From: Natronorubrum halalkaliphilum
GTDB lineage: Archaea > Halobacteriota > Halobacteria > Halobacteriales > Natrialbaceae
Assembly: GCF_009834785.1 (NCBI RefSeq)
Contig: NZ_WUYX01000023.1
Span: forward strand, 1-64,000
DNA length: 64,000 bases
Reading direction: 5' to 3'
The position numbers were made by a program, and so were the translations under genes. Under the pieces are notes generated by a model that saw only the letters and a list, made by a program, of their open reading frames with translations, ran no database searches and had not been told where the DNA came from. Below, piece by piece: positions 1 to 8,168 of the stretch (its first letter is position 1; each line of letters starts with the position of its first letter).

Positions 1-22
1 TACTCACCATCTCTCTTCACGA

Positions 23-1906
23 TCAGCGGCGGTCGCTTACCGTTGAGGTTGCGGTTTCAGTACCGAACTTTGTGAGGTACTGAGCATCCGTTTTGAATTC
101 ACCAGCAACTATCTTAGAGTCGTAAAATACATATCTACCATCATCTTTCAGCTCACCTTCGATATCAACTTCACCGATGGGTACTCCCCCATAGTGCTGA
201 ATCAATGTTCCTGAGACCTCGAAAGACTCACCAACCTCAAATGGAGAACGATCTATTCGGGCTTCTCGCGCTTCATCCTCGGACTCTTCTATTTTCGAAA
301 TAACCTCATCAATATCCTCGCAATCATCCATATAGTTCGCAGTGAGACTTAATATTCTTCTCGAGAAATTCCGTAACCGAGTCAGTTGATATTCTAATTT
401 CGGAATATTATATTCTGCATTATGCACAATCATACTTCTAGTCTCATACATATCTCTCAAAGCTCTCTCTGTTTGTGGTTTGTATTCCTCTAATACTTGT
501 AACAATCTTACCGCCCGTGTGTTGAGTGCTGATTTTTCCTCACCTCTTCCAGAGACAAGAAGACTTTCTAAGGAAATCACCATTTTTAAAAACTCTTCTT
601 CTGATTCCGAACTCTGGACGGCGTAACGATGCCATCTTAAACTGTTTCTGAAATTTTGTTGTAACTCAGTTTTCTTTCCTCGGTCAAAGTACGATGAAAA
701 GAGTTGAACTTTCTCAGTGACATCCTCCCTCTCTTTCCCGGTCATATATGGAAGGGTCTTTTCAGAACCCAAAGGCCTGAGCTCTCCAGAATCTGTTTCT
801 TTATAGAATGATCCATGGGAATCATAAAATGGAGGCTCAATTACCCCTCGATCCTCACCAAAATTGAGCACATCAAATGCCATTGATATCCTTTCCTTTG
901 CTCGTCGTCGGCTAGCTCTACTCAAATCATATTTTACTTCAACAGAGGCAAAGATATCAATCCCTTTTTCAAAAACTTGGGAATCCTCTTTAATAGAGGG
1001 GTCTTCAAATAATGAATTGCTCAAGCGTGAATCAAAGTCGACTTCATCAGAATCCCTTTTACTAAATGTAATACCATCAATCTCTATTCCTTCTAATTCC
1101 ATAGGGAATTCGGGTATTGGCACATAAATAGTTGTGTTATTTTCCTCTAATGATTCAACCTTTTCACATAGGTAGTCTATTCTATCTTCTTTCGTTTCAA
1201 ACGTCCCTGTGAGAAAACCCCGTAGGAGACTTTCAAAATCCTTCTCCCGCCAACTCTCAATTGTTAGTTCAGAAGAGAGGTCCTCAATATAGCGATAAAG
1301 ATCCTCGTCATTTAGACAACTTTCTTGGTGCAAATGACTTCTAAGCTGAGCTGATAAATGCTTTCGATAGTCCTCTCGTAGTTCAGGAGCAGAGAGCTTT
1401 CGGTTGAGCTCATTAATTGAGTCCTTAAGTTGATCATAGCTTACTTCGTCACGTGCAGCTTCTTGAGCCGTTTCTTCAAACACATTCAGCAGTTTGTTAT
1501 ATATTGCATCGGCATTTTGATCGATGGCCTCTTCTTCGAAATAGTCGCCAACTTCGCTTCTATCAAATTCAAAATTCTCACGGAGTTTTTCTCGCAGTTC
1601 ATTACGTTGATTCGAATAATTCGTCGTATCTATCTCGACTCCCTCACACAATTCCGGAACATTCTCCTTGAAAAAGTCGATAGATATCAAATCATCAATT
1701 TCTGTATTTAAAGACTCGATGAAGCTTTCCGCCTCGTCAATACGGTTATCAGTAAGTAATTTTGAAATTGTATCCAATAAATTCTGGACTTCTACTCTCT
1801 CACTCGTGAACTCTTCTTCTTCATCAATCGCCAAAAGCCAAACGTCTGAGAAATCCAATAAATGATCACAATCTGTTCGGCAATTCCAATGGCGTTTTTT
1901 CGTCAT
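23..1906 (-). CDS. Large HEPN (Apea-like) domain protein, putative ribonuclease
   Basis: This is a 627-residue protein. About the first 300 residues are highly charged, Glu/Lys rich and probably coiled-coil; I recognise no domain there. Roughly residues 400-525 are helical and contain TRSMIVHN, so R490 and H495 form the R-x4-H signature of HEPN ribonucleases; the layout resembles Apea-like HEPN proteins. A short beta-rich tail follows from about residue 560. HEPN proteins are commonly RNases in toxin-antitoxin, abortive-infection or RNA-processing roles, but the role here is inferred. The gene is visibly AT-richer than its neighbours and uses many A/T-ending codons, which suggests horizontal acquisition. 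No antitoxin-like partner is directly coupled to it. HEPN assignment is moderately sure; the biological role is unknown. Confidence 0.75.
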   Translation of the reverse strand: MTKKRHWNCRTDCDHLLDFSDVWLLAIDEEEEFTSERVEVQNLLDTISKLLTDNRIDEAESFIESLNTEIDDLISIDFFKENVPELCEGVEIDTTNYSNQRNELREKLRENFEFDRSEVGDYFEEEAIDQNADAIYNKLLNVFEETAQEAARDEVSYDQLKDSINELNRKLSAPELREDYRKHLSAQLRSHLHQESCLNDEDLYRYIEDLSSELTIESWREKDFESLLRGFLTGTFETKEDRIDYLCEKVESLEENNTTIYVPIPEFPMELEGIEIDGITFSKRDSDEVDFDSRLSNSLFEDPSIKEDSQVFEKGIDIFASVEVKYDLSRASRRRAKERISMAFDVLNFGEDRGVIEPPFYDSHGSFYKETDSGELRPLGSEKTLPYMTGKEREDVTEKVQLFSSYFDRGKKTELQQNFRNSLRWHRYAVQSSESEEEFLKMVISLESLLVSGRGEEKSALNTRAVRLLQVLEEYKPQTERALRDMYETRSMIVHNAEYNIPKLEYQLTRLRNFSRRILSLTANYMDDCEDIDEVISKIEESEDEAREARIDRSPFEVGESFEVSGTLIQHYGGVPIGEVDIEGELKDDGRYVFYDSKIVAGEFKTDAQYLTKFGTETATSTVSDRR

Positions 1907-2078
1907 ATTCTACTCTCAACTGAGAAGCACCAATAGCTTCGCATAAGACATATCTCTTACAGAATTCGATCGCTAGCTTGATATCAAGATATCTTGTAGC
2001 CTTCCTTAAAATAGCAGTGTAATAAAATCAGGTAGAACCATCTATTTACTCGGATGAAACTAGTGTTAGAACTCTACT

Positions 2079-2291
2079 TCAGTCGGATATGCTGCTGTTC
2101 TGTCGATGCCATCGAGCTTCTTGGATCAGGTCATAGACGTATTGGCTAAGACTACAGCCCTGTTCTTCAGCTTCTTTCATCCATTCACCTTTGTGCTGAC
2201 GATGACAATATACCTCGAGACTCGTCGTGTCCTCGTTTAGGTTTCTGATCTCGTCACTCGCTCGTCGTGGTGCCGGTGGGACTTCGGACAT
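2079..2291 (-). CDS. Small ribbon-helix-helix-like DNA-binding protein
   Basis: This 70-residue protein has a predicted beta strand (SLEVYC, about residues 24-29), a helix (KGEWMKEAEEQGC) and a second helix (SLSQYVYDLIQEA). That order is the ribbon-helix-helix DNA-binding fold. Such proteins act as dimers that bind short palindromes and usually repress their own gene. An inverted repeat ATATAG-N7-CTATAT lies 12-30 bp upstream of the ATG, exactly where an autoregulatory site would sit. The gene belongs to the AT-rich patch with the HEPN gene and points the same way, with about 170 bp between them. It could be an antitoxin-like regulator or a relic of an integrated element. Fold assignment is by pattern only. 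Confidence 0.65.
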   Translation of the reverse strand: MSEVPPAPRRASDEIRNLNEDTTSLEVYCHRQHKGEWMKEAEEQGCSLSQYVYDLIQEARWHRQNSSISD

Positions 2292-2302
2292 GCGAAAACA
2301 CC

Positions 2303-2321
2303 ATATAGATAGACGCTATAT
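2303..2321. promoter_or_regulatory. Inverted repeat ATATAG-N7-CTATAT upstream of the RHH gene
   Basis: A perfect 6-bp inverted repeat with a 7-bp spacer lies 12-30 bp before the start codon of the RHH gene and overlaps the expected TATA position. This is a plausible operator for autorepression. Confidence 0.45.
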
Positions 2322-2332
2322 CAGATAATAAT

Positions 2333-2359
2333 GATACCGACAAGTGGCTCACTGGTATC
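2333..2359. repeat. Inverted repeat GATACC-N15-GGTATC
   Basis: Perfect 6-bp arms flank a 15-bp spacer between the RHH gene and the 75-codon frame. It could be a second operator half-site pair or chance. Confidence 0.3.
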
Positions 2360-2576
2360 GATCCTTCTTAGATAATATCGTGGTACTGGTAAGTCGTTCC
2401 TGTTCGAGTGCCGAGGCCATCAATTTACATGCACCACTACACATTCTTATCGATAATCTATTAAGTATAGATCCGAATCCGATTTTCTCGACCGACGGGT
2501 GAACCGATTCGGTTCCATGAATCATCACTTCCGCTCGGTTATCCGAGGTATACGTTATTTCGATTTCGTCGTTCAA
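2349..2576 (-). CDS. Hypothetical 75-residue protein, possibly truncated
   Basis: This open frame begins MNDEIEITYTSDNRAEV and reads plausibly as protein for about 28 residues. The C-terminal half looks less like a folded haloarchaeal protein and is not acidic. It starts only 18 bp from the divergent DUF2270 gene, leaving very little room for two promoters. It may be the 5' remnant of a gene lost when the accessory patch formed, or not a gene at all. I recognise no family. Confidence 0.3.
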   Translation of the reverse strand: MNDEIEITYTSDNRAEVMIHGTESVHPSVEKIGFGSILNRLSIRMCSGACKLMASALEQERLTSTTILSKKDRYQ

Positions 2577-2594
2577 GAGTTACCGGAGCGTGCT

Positions 2595-3299
2595 ATGAAC
2601 GAGCATACCGATCAAAACTCAGTCGATCAGCCCGATCTCGGCGATAAGATTGGGGGCGACGTCTCCGAGACGAGTTCGGTTCTCGGCGACGCGTACCGCG
2701 GCGAACTCGACCGGGAGACGACCTGGCGCGAGCGACTCGACCAGACGACGACCTGGGCTGTCACCGTGATGGCCGCCATCCTCACGTGGGCGTTCTCGAG
2801 TGCCGACAACCCACATTACGTAATCCTCGTCGGCGTCTTAGCCGTTGCAACGTTCCTTCTGATCGAAGCTCGACGGTATCGCGACTACGACGTCTATCGA
2901 TCTCGCGTGCGGCTATTTCAGGAGAATCTACTTGCGGGCGTGCTCGATCCGTCTCAAGAACGCGAGCACGAGAATTAGAGAGTCGAGCTCAGCGACGACT
3001 ACCGAAACCCCACGATCAAGATTACGTTGCTCGAGGCGGTCGCGAACCGGCTGCGGCGCATCTACTTTGCGCTTCTGACCGTGCTGTTACTCGCCTGGGT
3101 GTTCAGAGTTACCGCGTTCGTAGTGAGCGACAGTGTGTTCGAGACCGCCGCCGTCGGCGGTTTCCCCGGACTCGCTGTCGTCGTCGTTATCGCGACGTTT
3201 TACGCGATCCTCCTTGCGATCATGCTGTGGCCTCGCGATCGCGAGGCAAAAGAAGAGTTCGACGACGAGGAAATCGGCGACTGGAAGGATACCAGCTGA
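2595..3299 (+). pseudogene. DUF2270 integral membrane protein interrupted by an in-frame TAG
   Basis: The frame runs from ATG 2595 to TGA 3299, and a single TAG at 2976-2978 splits it. The first part (127 residues) has two membrane segments (about residues 50-90) and ends FQENLLAGVLDPSQEREHEN. After the stop the same frame continues at once as RVELSDDYRNPTIKIT and then two more membrane segments and an acidic tail. DUF2270 proteins carry all of this in one chain, and the position fits a Trp codon (TGG) mutated to TAG. The downstream part is otherwise intact, so the lesion looks recent. A GGAG-like site precedes ATG 2595; a GTG-type start further upstream is less likely because that extension is basic and unlike the family. 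The N-terminal half may still be made. Function of the family is unknown. Confidence 0.8.
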
Positions 3300-3545
3300 G
3301 AGCCGATGAGCTGTCTTGATCTGTGGGTTACAGAGCCCTGATCTCTTCCAGAACTAATTCTAACTCCAAATCAGTCCGCGAGTGAGTTCGGCGGTTGATC
3401 CCGACGGGGAAGTCGATAGTCGATTCACCAGGCGTTGGGCTCACCCGCATGCTTGGCTCTAGACACCTCCCGACTCGGATTGGCCCACCGACCGACGACT
3501 GTCCCGCCGGTACGTTTTCTATTGTCCGAGTGAATGTCACTTGTA

Positions 3546-5141
3546 ATGGACGATATCGGTCCCCAGGGGAACGACCAATCCGAAGATTTCGAGTCGATCC
3601 TGCGGTCGACAACCGCCGATCGAGTGCCGCCGTCGGGAAAGGGCGAGGTGACAGTTGTTGAGTCAGCACCCGAGTCGACGGCCGATAGCGCCGGGATTCG
3701 CGAGTCGATTGCCCGGACAGATCCCGACGTCGTCGCGGTGGAGGTCGACGATCTTCGGTACGAGGAACTCGTCGGGGAGACCGAGACTGACGTCGACCGC
3801 GAGGACGTGGTAAGCGGGACGACGTCGGCACAGTTACTCGGTCACTGGCTGCTCTCTGGAGCGCGAACGCGACTCGAGGGCCGGTCCGACGCCGATCCGG
3901 ACGCCCACAGTGCAGCGGCGGTGTCGGCTGCAAACGCCCAAAATCTGCCCGTCGCGCTCGTGGATCGGCCGCTCGAGGACACCGTCGCCGATCTCTGGGA
4001 GCGACTCTCGCGACGAGCGAAGCTGGCGACTGGAGGTGCCCTCGTCGCCGAGTTCGGCGGGCCGCTGAAAGCCGGCCTCGGGCTGGGATTGTTCTGGGGA
4101 CTGTTGATCGGGGCGACCGTCCGTCTCGTACAGGACCCCCTGCTCGTCCCCGTCGATGCGCTCTCGAGCGGCGGTTCGGGGGCCGTCGGATCGCTCCTGG
4201 GACCGCTGCTCTCGGTTCTCGACGCGGTTCTCCTGATCGTCCTGCTGGGCCTCGCGTTCGGCGTGCCGCTCTGGCTGTTGCTGGCGCGGGCGACCCGGCG
4301 ATTCGAGAGCGGCGACACTAACCCGACGGCCGCCCAAGATGCCGTTGGAACACTGATAGCGGACCACAGCAGGTCGACGACTGACGCCGACGCGCTCGCC
4401 GAACGTCGCGATGGAGTGACTGCGCGACGGCTGCTCGCATTGCGCGAGGCGGGGTACGACGTCCTCGCGGTCGTCAGCGCCGGTCGTCGATCGCGGATCG
4501 AACGGTTTCTCGAGGAGCCGGCGTCGGTCCCGCTGACCGCCGTTGAGGAGCCGTCCGGATCCAACCGGCTTCGATCGGTCCTCTACCGCGTCGTCGGCTA
4601 CGCCTTCACGCTCGGGTTCCTCTCGCTGTTCGGTCTGATGGCCCTCGGCGGCGCACAGGACTGGTTCGTGGTGCAGCTGTTTGCGGCGTGGTTCCTGGTA
4701 AACTTCGTCGCCGCGGCGGGCGTCGCCTGGCTCGCGGGCGCTCACTGGACCAGCGCTGGCGCTGGCGGCGCGGTCGCCTGGCTCACCAGCGTCAACCCCT
4801 TTATTACGCCAGGGTTGTTCATCGCCTACGTCGAACTGCAGTACACGAGGGTCAAACTCGCCGATATCTTTCAGATCAAAGACACGCTGGCGAAGCGAGA
4901 GCGAGGGTTGCTCGAGCGACTCCGCGGGCTTCACGCCGAGGTCGGGCTCTTTCGGCTGCTGGCGATTATGACGGTCGCAAACCTCGCAAGCTTCATCGCG
5001 AGCGTGCTGTTCGTCGTCGCCGTCCTCCCGTATCTCGCCGCCGACATCGGCGGCCTCGAGGGCGTCGGCGAGACGCTGCTCGAGGGAATCCATGAGGGCA
5101 TCCGCATCGTCGAAACCGTTAGCCCGCTGTTCGTCCGCTGA
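3546..5141 (+). CDS. TraB/PrgY family membrane protein
   Basis: This 531-residue protein belongs to the TraB (PrgY, pheromone-shutdown) family. The N-terminal domain (about 30-160) carries family features: the ESIARTDPDVVAVEVDDLRY stretch, the GTTSAQLLGHWLL segment and the LVDRPLEDTVADLW segment, where the family keeps acidic and His residues of an EreA/ChaN-like fold. The C-terminal half has several hydrophobic helices (about 185-245 and 350-520), so the protein sits in the membrane. In enterococci the relative PrgY lowers pheromone activity; the archaeal role is not known. ATG 3546 is preferred over ATG 3534 because a TATA-like TTTCTATT lies about 27 bp upstream, fitting leaderless transcription. 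The gene is convergent with the photolyase gene, 56 bp away. Confidence 0.82.
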   Translation: MDDIGPQGNDQSEDFESILRSTTADRVPPSGKGEVTVVESAPESTADSAGIRESIARTDPDVVAVEVDDLRYEELVGETETDVDREDVVSGTTSAQLLGHWLLSGARTRLEGRSDADPDAHSAAAVSAANAQNLPVALVDRPLEDTVADLWERLSRRAKLATGGALVAEFGGPLKAGLGLGLFWGLLIGATVRLVQDPLLVPVDALSSGGSGAVGSLLGPLLSVLDAVLLIVLLGLAFGVPLWLLLARATRRFESGDTNPTAAQDAVGTLIADHSRSTTDADALAERRDGVTARRLLALREAGYDVLAVVSAGRRSRIERFLEEPASVPLTAVEEPSGSNRLRSVLYRVVGYAFTLGFLSLFGLMALGGAQDWFVVQLFAAWFLVNFVAAAGVAWLAGAHWTSAGAGGAVAWLTSVNPFITPGLFIAYVELQYTRVKLADIFQIKDTLAKRERGLLERLRGLHAEVGLFRLLAIMTVANLASFIASVLFVVAVLPYLAADIGGLEGVGETLLEGIHEGIRIVETVSPLFVR

Positions 5142-5197
5142 GTTCGGGCGAGACTGACCGACACGACGGTACGGACCACCCGAAGCGACGATCGACC

Positions 5198-6598
5198 CTA
5201 CTCGTCGCCACGAGCGGCCTCGAACATGTCGATAGCCGCCTCGCGACGCTCCGCGTGATCGACGATCGGATCCGGATACGCCGATGCGGCGTTCGCTCGC
5301 TCATCGGGGTCGAGGGAAACCCAGTCGTGGATCGTCTCGGCGGGAACATCCTCGAGTTCGGGGACGTACGTTCGGATGTACTCGGCGTCGGGGTCGTGAC
5401 GCTCCCCCTGGGTCATCGGGTTGAAGATCCGGAAGTACGGTTGTGCGTCGGTGCCGGTTCCGGCCGCCCATTGCCAGCCGCCGACGTCGTTTGCGGTGTC
5501 GTGATCCGCGAGTTTCTCGCGGAACCAGGCGTACCCCTCGCGCCAGTCGAGCAGCAGGTCCTTCGTCAGGAACAACGCGACGATCATTCGCAGGCGGTTG
5601 TGCATGAACGCCTCGGCTCGAAGCTGGCGCATCCCGGCGTCGACGATCGGATACCCGGTCTTCCCGTCCTTCCAGGCCTGGAGTGCGCCAGCATCGGTTC
5701 GCCACTCAATCGGGTTCTCGTAGGACCGGTAGTTCGTCGTGACGGTGTTCGGATTCGCGGCGAGTACGTGGGCGTAGAACTCGCGCCAGGCGAGTTGGGA
5801 TTCGAACTCCTCGCAGGAGTCGGCCGCTGCGTCGTCCGGCGCCTCCGATTTCGCGCGCTCGAGCGCCTCGTACACCGTGCGGATACCGATGGTTCCCCAC
5901 TTGAGGTGGGCCGAGAGGCCGGAGGTGACGTCGGCCGTGGGGTCGTCTCGCCGGTCTGCGTATCGATAGATTGGCTCGGCACAGAACGTCTCGAGCCGAC
6001 GACGTGCAGCCTCCATCCCGCCGTCGGAAATATCTGCTTCGGGCTCGTCGAAGCCGAGGGCGTCCTGCGACGGAAGCGAGTCCCCGGAGACCGACGCCAG
6101 TTGCTCGGTGTTCGGTTCCGGGACGGGCGACTCCTTCTCTCGGTCGCGCCATTTCTTCCAGAAGTACGAGTAGACGGCGTACGTCTCGCCTTGCTGGGTG
6201 GTAATCGAGCCGGGTTCGAACAGGAGCGCGTCGTCGACGGACGCGGCCTCGAGTCCGGCGTCAGTTAGCGCCTCGCGGACCGCCTCGTCTCGCTTGCTGG
6301 CAAGCCCGGAGTAGTCACGGTTCCACGACACGCGCTCTGCGCCGTGCTCGCGGGCGATCCGCGGCAGTTCGTCTCGGGGATTACCGATGGCGACCAGGAG
6401 GTCACTGCCGCGCTCGCGATACCAGGCCCGGAGTTCCGAGAGCGACTCGAGCATGAACGCCACTCTGGGCGGCGAGGCGAACTCGAGGACGGACGGGTCG
6501 AAGACGAACGCGGGTATCACCGACCCCGCTTTCGCCGCGGCGGAAAGCGAGCGATTGTCCGCGGCTCGGAGGTCTCGGCGGTGCCAGTGAACGTTCAT
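5198..6598 (-). CDS. phr: Deoxyribodipyrimidine photolyase
   Basis: This 466-residue flavoprotein would use blue light to split UV-induced cyclobutane pyrimidine dimers. The N-terminal alpha/beta photolyase domain starts MNVHWHRRDLRAADN and spans about residues 1-125. The C-terminal FAD-binding helical domain contains the LAWREFYAHVLAANP region, the GYPIVDAGMRQL motif, HNRLRMIVA and QWAAGTGTDAQPYFRIFNP, all typical of class I CPD photolyases. Length matches the family. The close cryptochromes share these motifs, so a signalling role cannot be excluded, but the Trp and Asn-rich core fits repair. A light-repair enzyme is expected in sun-exposed hypersaline organisms. It is transcribed alone, convergent with the TraB-family gene. 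Confidence 0.93.
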   Translation of the reverse strand: MNVHWHRRDLRAADNRSLSAAAKAGSVIPAFVFDPSVLEFASPPRVAFMLESLSELRAWYRERGSDLLVAIGNPRDELPRIAREHGAERVSWNRDYSGLASKRDEAVREALTDAGLEAASVDDALLFEPGSITTQQGETYAVYSYFWKKWRDREKESPVPEPNTEQLASVSGDSLPSQDALGFDEPEADISDGGMEAARRRLETFCAEPIYRYADRRDDPTADVTSGLSAHLKWGTIGIRTVYEALERAKSEAPDDAAADSCEEFESQLAWREFYAHVLAANPNTVTTNYRSYENPIEWRTDAGALQAWKDGKTGYPIVDAGMRQLRAEAFMHNRLRMIVALFLTKDLLLDWREGYAWFREKLADHDTANDVGGWQWAAGTGTDAQPYFRIFNPMTQGERHDPDAEYIRTYVPELEDVPAETIHDWVSLDPDERANAASAYPDPIVDHAERREAAIDMFEAARGDE

Positions 6599-7032
6599 AA
6601 CGCGGTGAGGTCACCGTTCGGTGTCGTAGTTATCCCACTGACCGTCCCAGGAGGGCCCGACCGTGTTCCCCCAGATCGGGCTGTGTATCCGCGGCTCATA
6701 GTGTGACCCCTCCCGCTCAAACCTTATCGATTTCTCCTAACAATCCAATTTCCTAACGAGATGCCAGTTCCACAACCGGCTTCGATCGACCTTGAGGAGA
6801 CCGAGCCGAAACGCGACAGGAGTGATTCACCGCCCAGTCTGACGCTCGCTCGAGGGTCACGGCTTTCTACAACCTGTTTTGAGACCGTGTTCGGCCGGTA
6901 ACCAGCGTCCGAACGAACCGTATCGCGAGCCCTTTAGCGCGGGCTTCGTTTCGCGTTCGAACGCGCCACTGCAAAGCGTGAAGCCGGTCACCGACGCACA
7001 ATCCTTATTCGCCGTAGTTGATGAGATGGGGT
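6599..7032. other. Intergenic region between photolyase and DUF2085 genes
   Basis: This 434-bp stretch has no complete gene. On the minus strand, 6611-6737 is an open frame of 42 codons with coding-like third positions (residues include HSPIWGNTVGPSWDGQWDNY) but no usable start codon. It may be the relic of a small protein upstream of the photolyase gene. The rest shows nothing I can interpret. Confidence 0.35.
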
Positions 7033-7503
7033 ATGCAAATCGATCGGACGGAGTTACGAAAGGGACTGGCGAGGACGTGTCCGTACCTCCTTTCCCACCA
7101 CCTGCCGTCCGAGCGGGATCGGTGTTACTCGCCGACGGTCTTCGGACGACGGATTCACCTCTGTGCGCGCTGTACGGGAATTTATCCGGGGATACTCGTC
7201 GCGCTCGTCGCCTCGATGTTCGCGTCCGGTCTCGCGCATTCGTCGACCGCTGCCCTGTTCGTCGTCCTCGCGTTTCCGCTGCCCGCACTCGTCGACTGGA
7301 CGATCACGACGTTCACCGAGCGTTCGGGCTCGAACGGCGTTCGAACGATGACGGGTGTGTTGCTCGGATACGGATACGGTGTCGGCCTCTCCCAGCTGTT
7401 TCTTGCAGCTGACTTTCGCATCGCTGCCGTGGGTATCGTTTACGGAGTCACCGCCGGGATACTCATTTATACATCACAACGCAACCAGTCGCCGTATGAG
7501 TAA
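7033..7503 (+). CDS. DUF2085 family membrane protein
   Basis: This protein of about 156 residues matches DUF2085. The conserved N-terminal region has CPYLLSHHLPSERDRCYSP and then GRRIHLCARCTGIYPG, a paired His/Cys pattern that suggests metal or haem binding near the membrane. Three or four hydrophobic helices follow (about 58-80, 84-98, 112-135, 138-150). ATG 7033 is chosen because the residues before it (two ATG options from 7018) look non-coding. Function is not known for the family. It is followed after 40 bp by the TM2-domain gene on the same strand, so the two may be co-transcribed. Confidence 0.75.
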   Translation: MQIDRTELRKGLARTCPYLLSHHLPSERDRCYSPTVFGRRIHLCARCTGIYPGILVALVASMFASGLAHSSTAALFVVLAFPLPALVDWTITTFTERSGSNGVRTMTGVLLGYGYGVGLSQLFLAADFRIAAVGIVYGVTAGILIYTSQRNQSPYE

Positions 7504-7543
7504 CATTTTATGACTACTGTGACAACTCGAAACAGGCTCTAGA

Positions 7544-7981
7544 ATGAAATACTGTCTCGACTGTGGGGAGCAGATCGACGCCGACGCAGAGCTCTGTCCG
7601 AGCTGTGGCGTTACCCAGACGACCACGCTCGAGGGGCAACGCAAGGATCGAGCCGAGAACGAGAAATACTGTTTCGAGTGTGGCGAGCTAATAAACAAAA
7701 AGGCGGAGATCTGTCCGGAGTGTGGCGTGAGACAGTACGGTGGTGGTAGCAGCGCCAGCTCCGATAAGATCGTCGCCGGGATTCTGGCCCTGTTGCTCGG
7801 TGGAATCGGCGCGCACAAGTTCTACCAGGGGAACATCAAGTACGGCGTCCTTTACCTGTGTTTCTTCTGGACCGGTATTCCCGCGCTCCTCGGACTCATC
7901 GAGGGGATCATCATGCTGATCGCGGACGATCTGGAGTACGAACAAAAGTACGCTGACGGGAGCATCTTCGGGAAGCTGTAG
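7544..7981 (+). CDS. TM2 domain protein with two zinc ribbons
   Basis: This 145-residue protein has two four-Cys zinc ribbons at the N terminus: CLDCGEQIDADAELCPSCG (about 4-22) and CFECGELINKKAEICPECG (about 43-61). A TM2 domain follows (about 75-140), with two membrane helices and the LLGGIGAHKFYQGN turn motif. The zinc ribbons should face the cytoplasm. TM2 proteins are small membrane proteins of unknown biochemical role; the ribbon fusion suggests contact with nucleic acid or other proteins. It probably shares a transcript with the DUF2085 gene upstream. Confidence 0.82.
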   Translation: MKYCLDCGEQIDADAELCPSCGVTQTTTLEGQRKDRAENEKYCFECGELINKKAEICPECGVRQYGGGSSASSDKIVAGILALLLGGIGAHKFYQGNIKYGVLYLCFFWTGIPALLGLIEGIIMLIADDLEYEQKYADGSIFGKL

Positions 7982-8168
7982 AGCCGAGAGCGTCGGATCG
8001 GATACAGTAGCCACTGGAAGTCAGTGGACACCCGATCGCACGACGGGAGCGCGGTTCGGAGCCGAGGGGTGAGAACCGCGGACAGTGCGATCGGTGTGTA
8101 AACAGTTCCAGTTGTTACTATACCGAGTATTCGAGGGTACCGAGCGTACGACTTCCGCCTCTGATCGA

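Noticed and set aside
2976-2978. TAG as a pyrrolysine codon in the DUF2270 gene
   Set aside because: No pyrrolysine machinery is known in Halobacteria; a point mutation of TGG is simpler.
3834-5093. Long antisense frame opposite the TraB gene
   Set aside because: Arg/Gln-rich shadow composition with no hydrophobic or family features.
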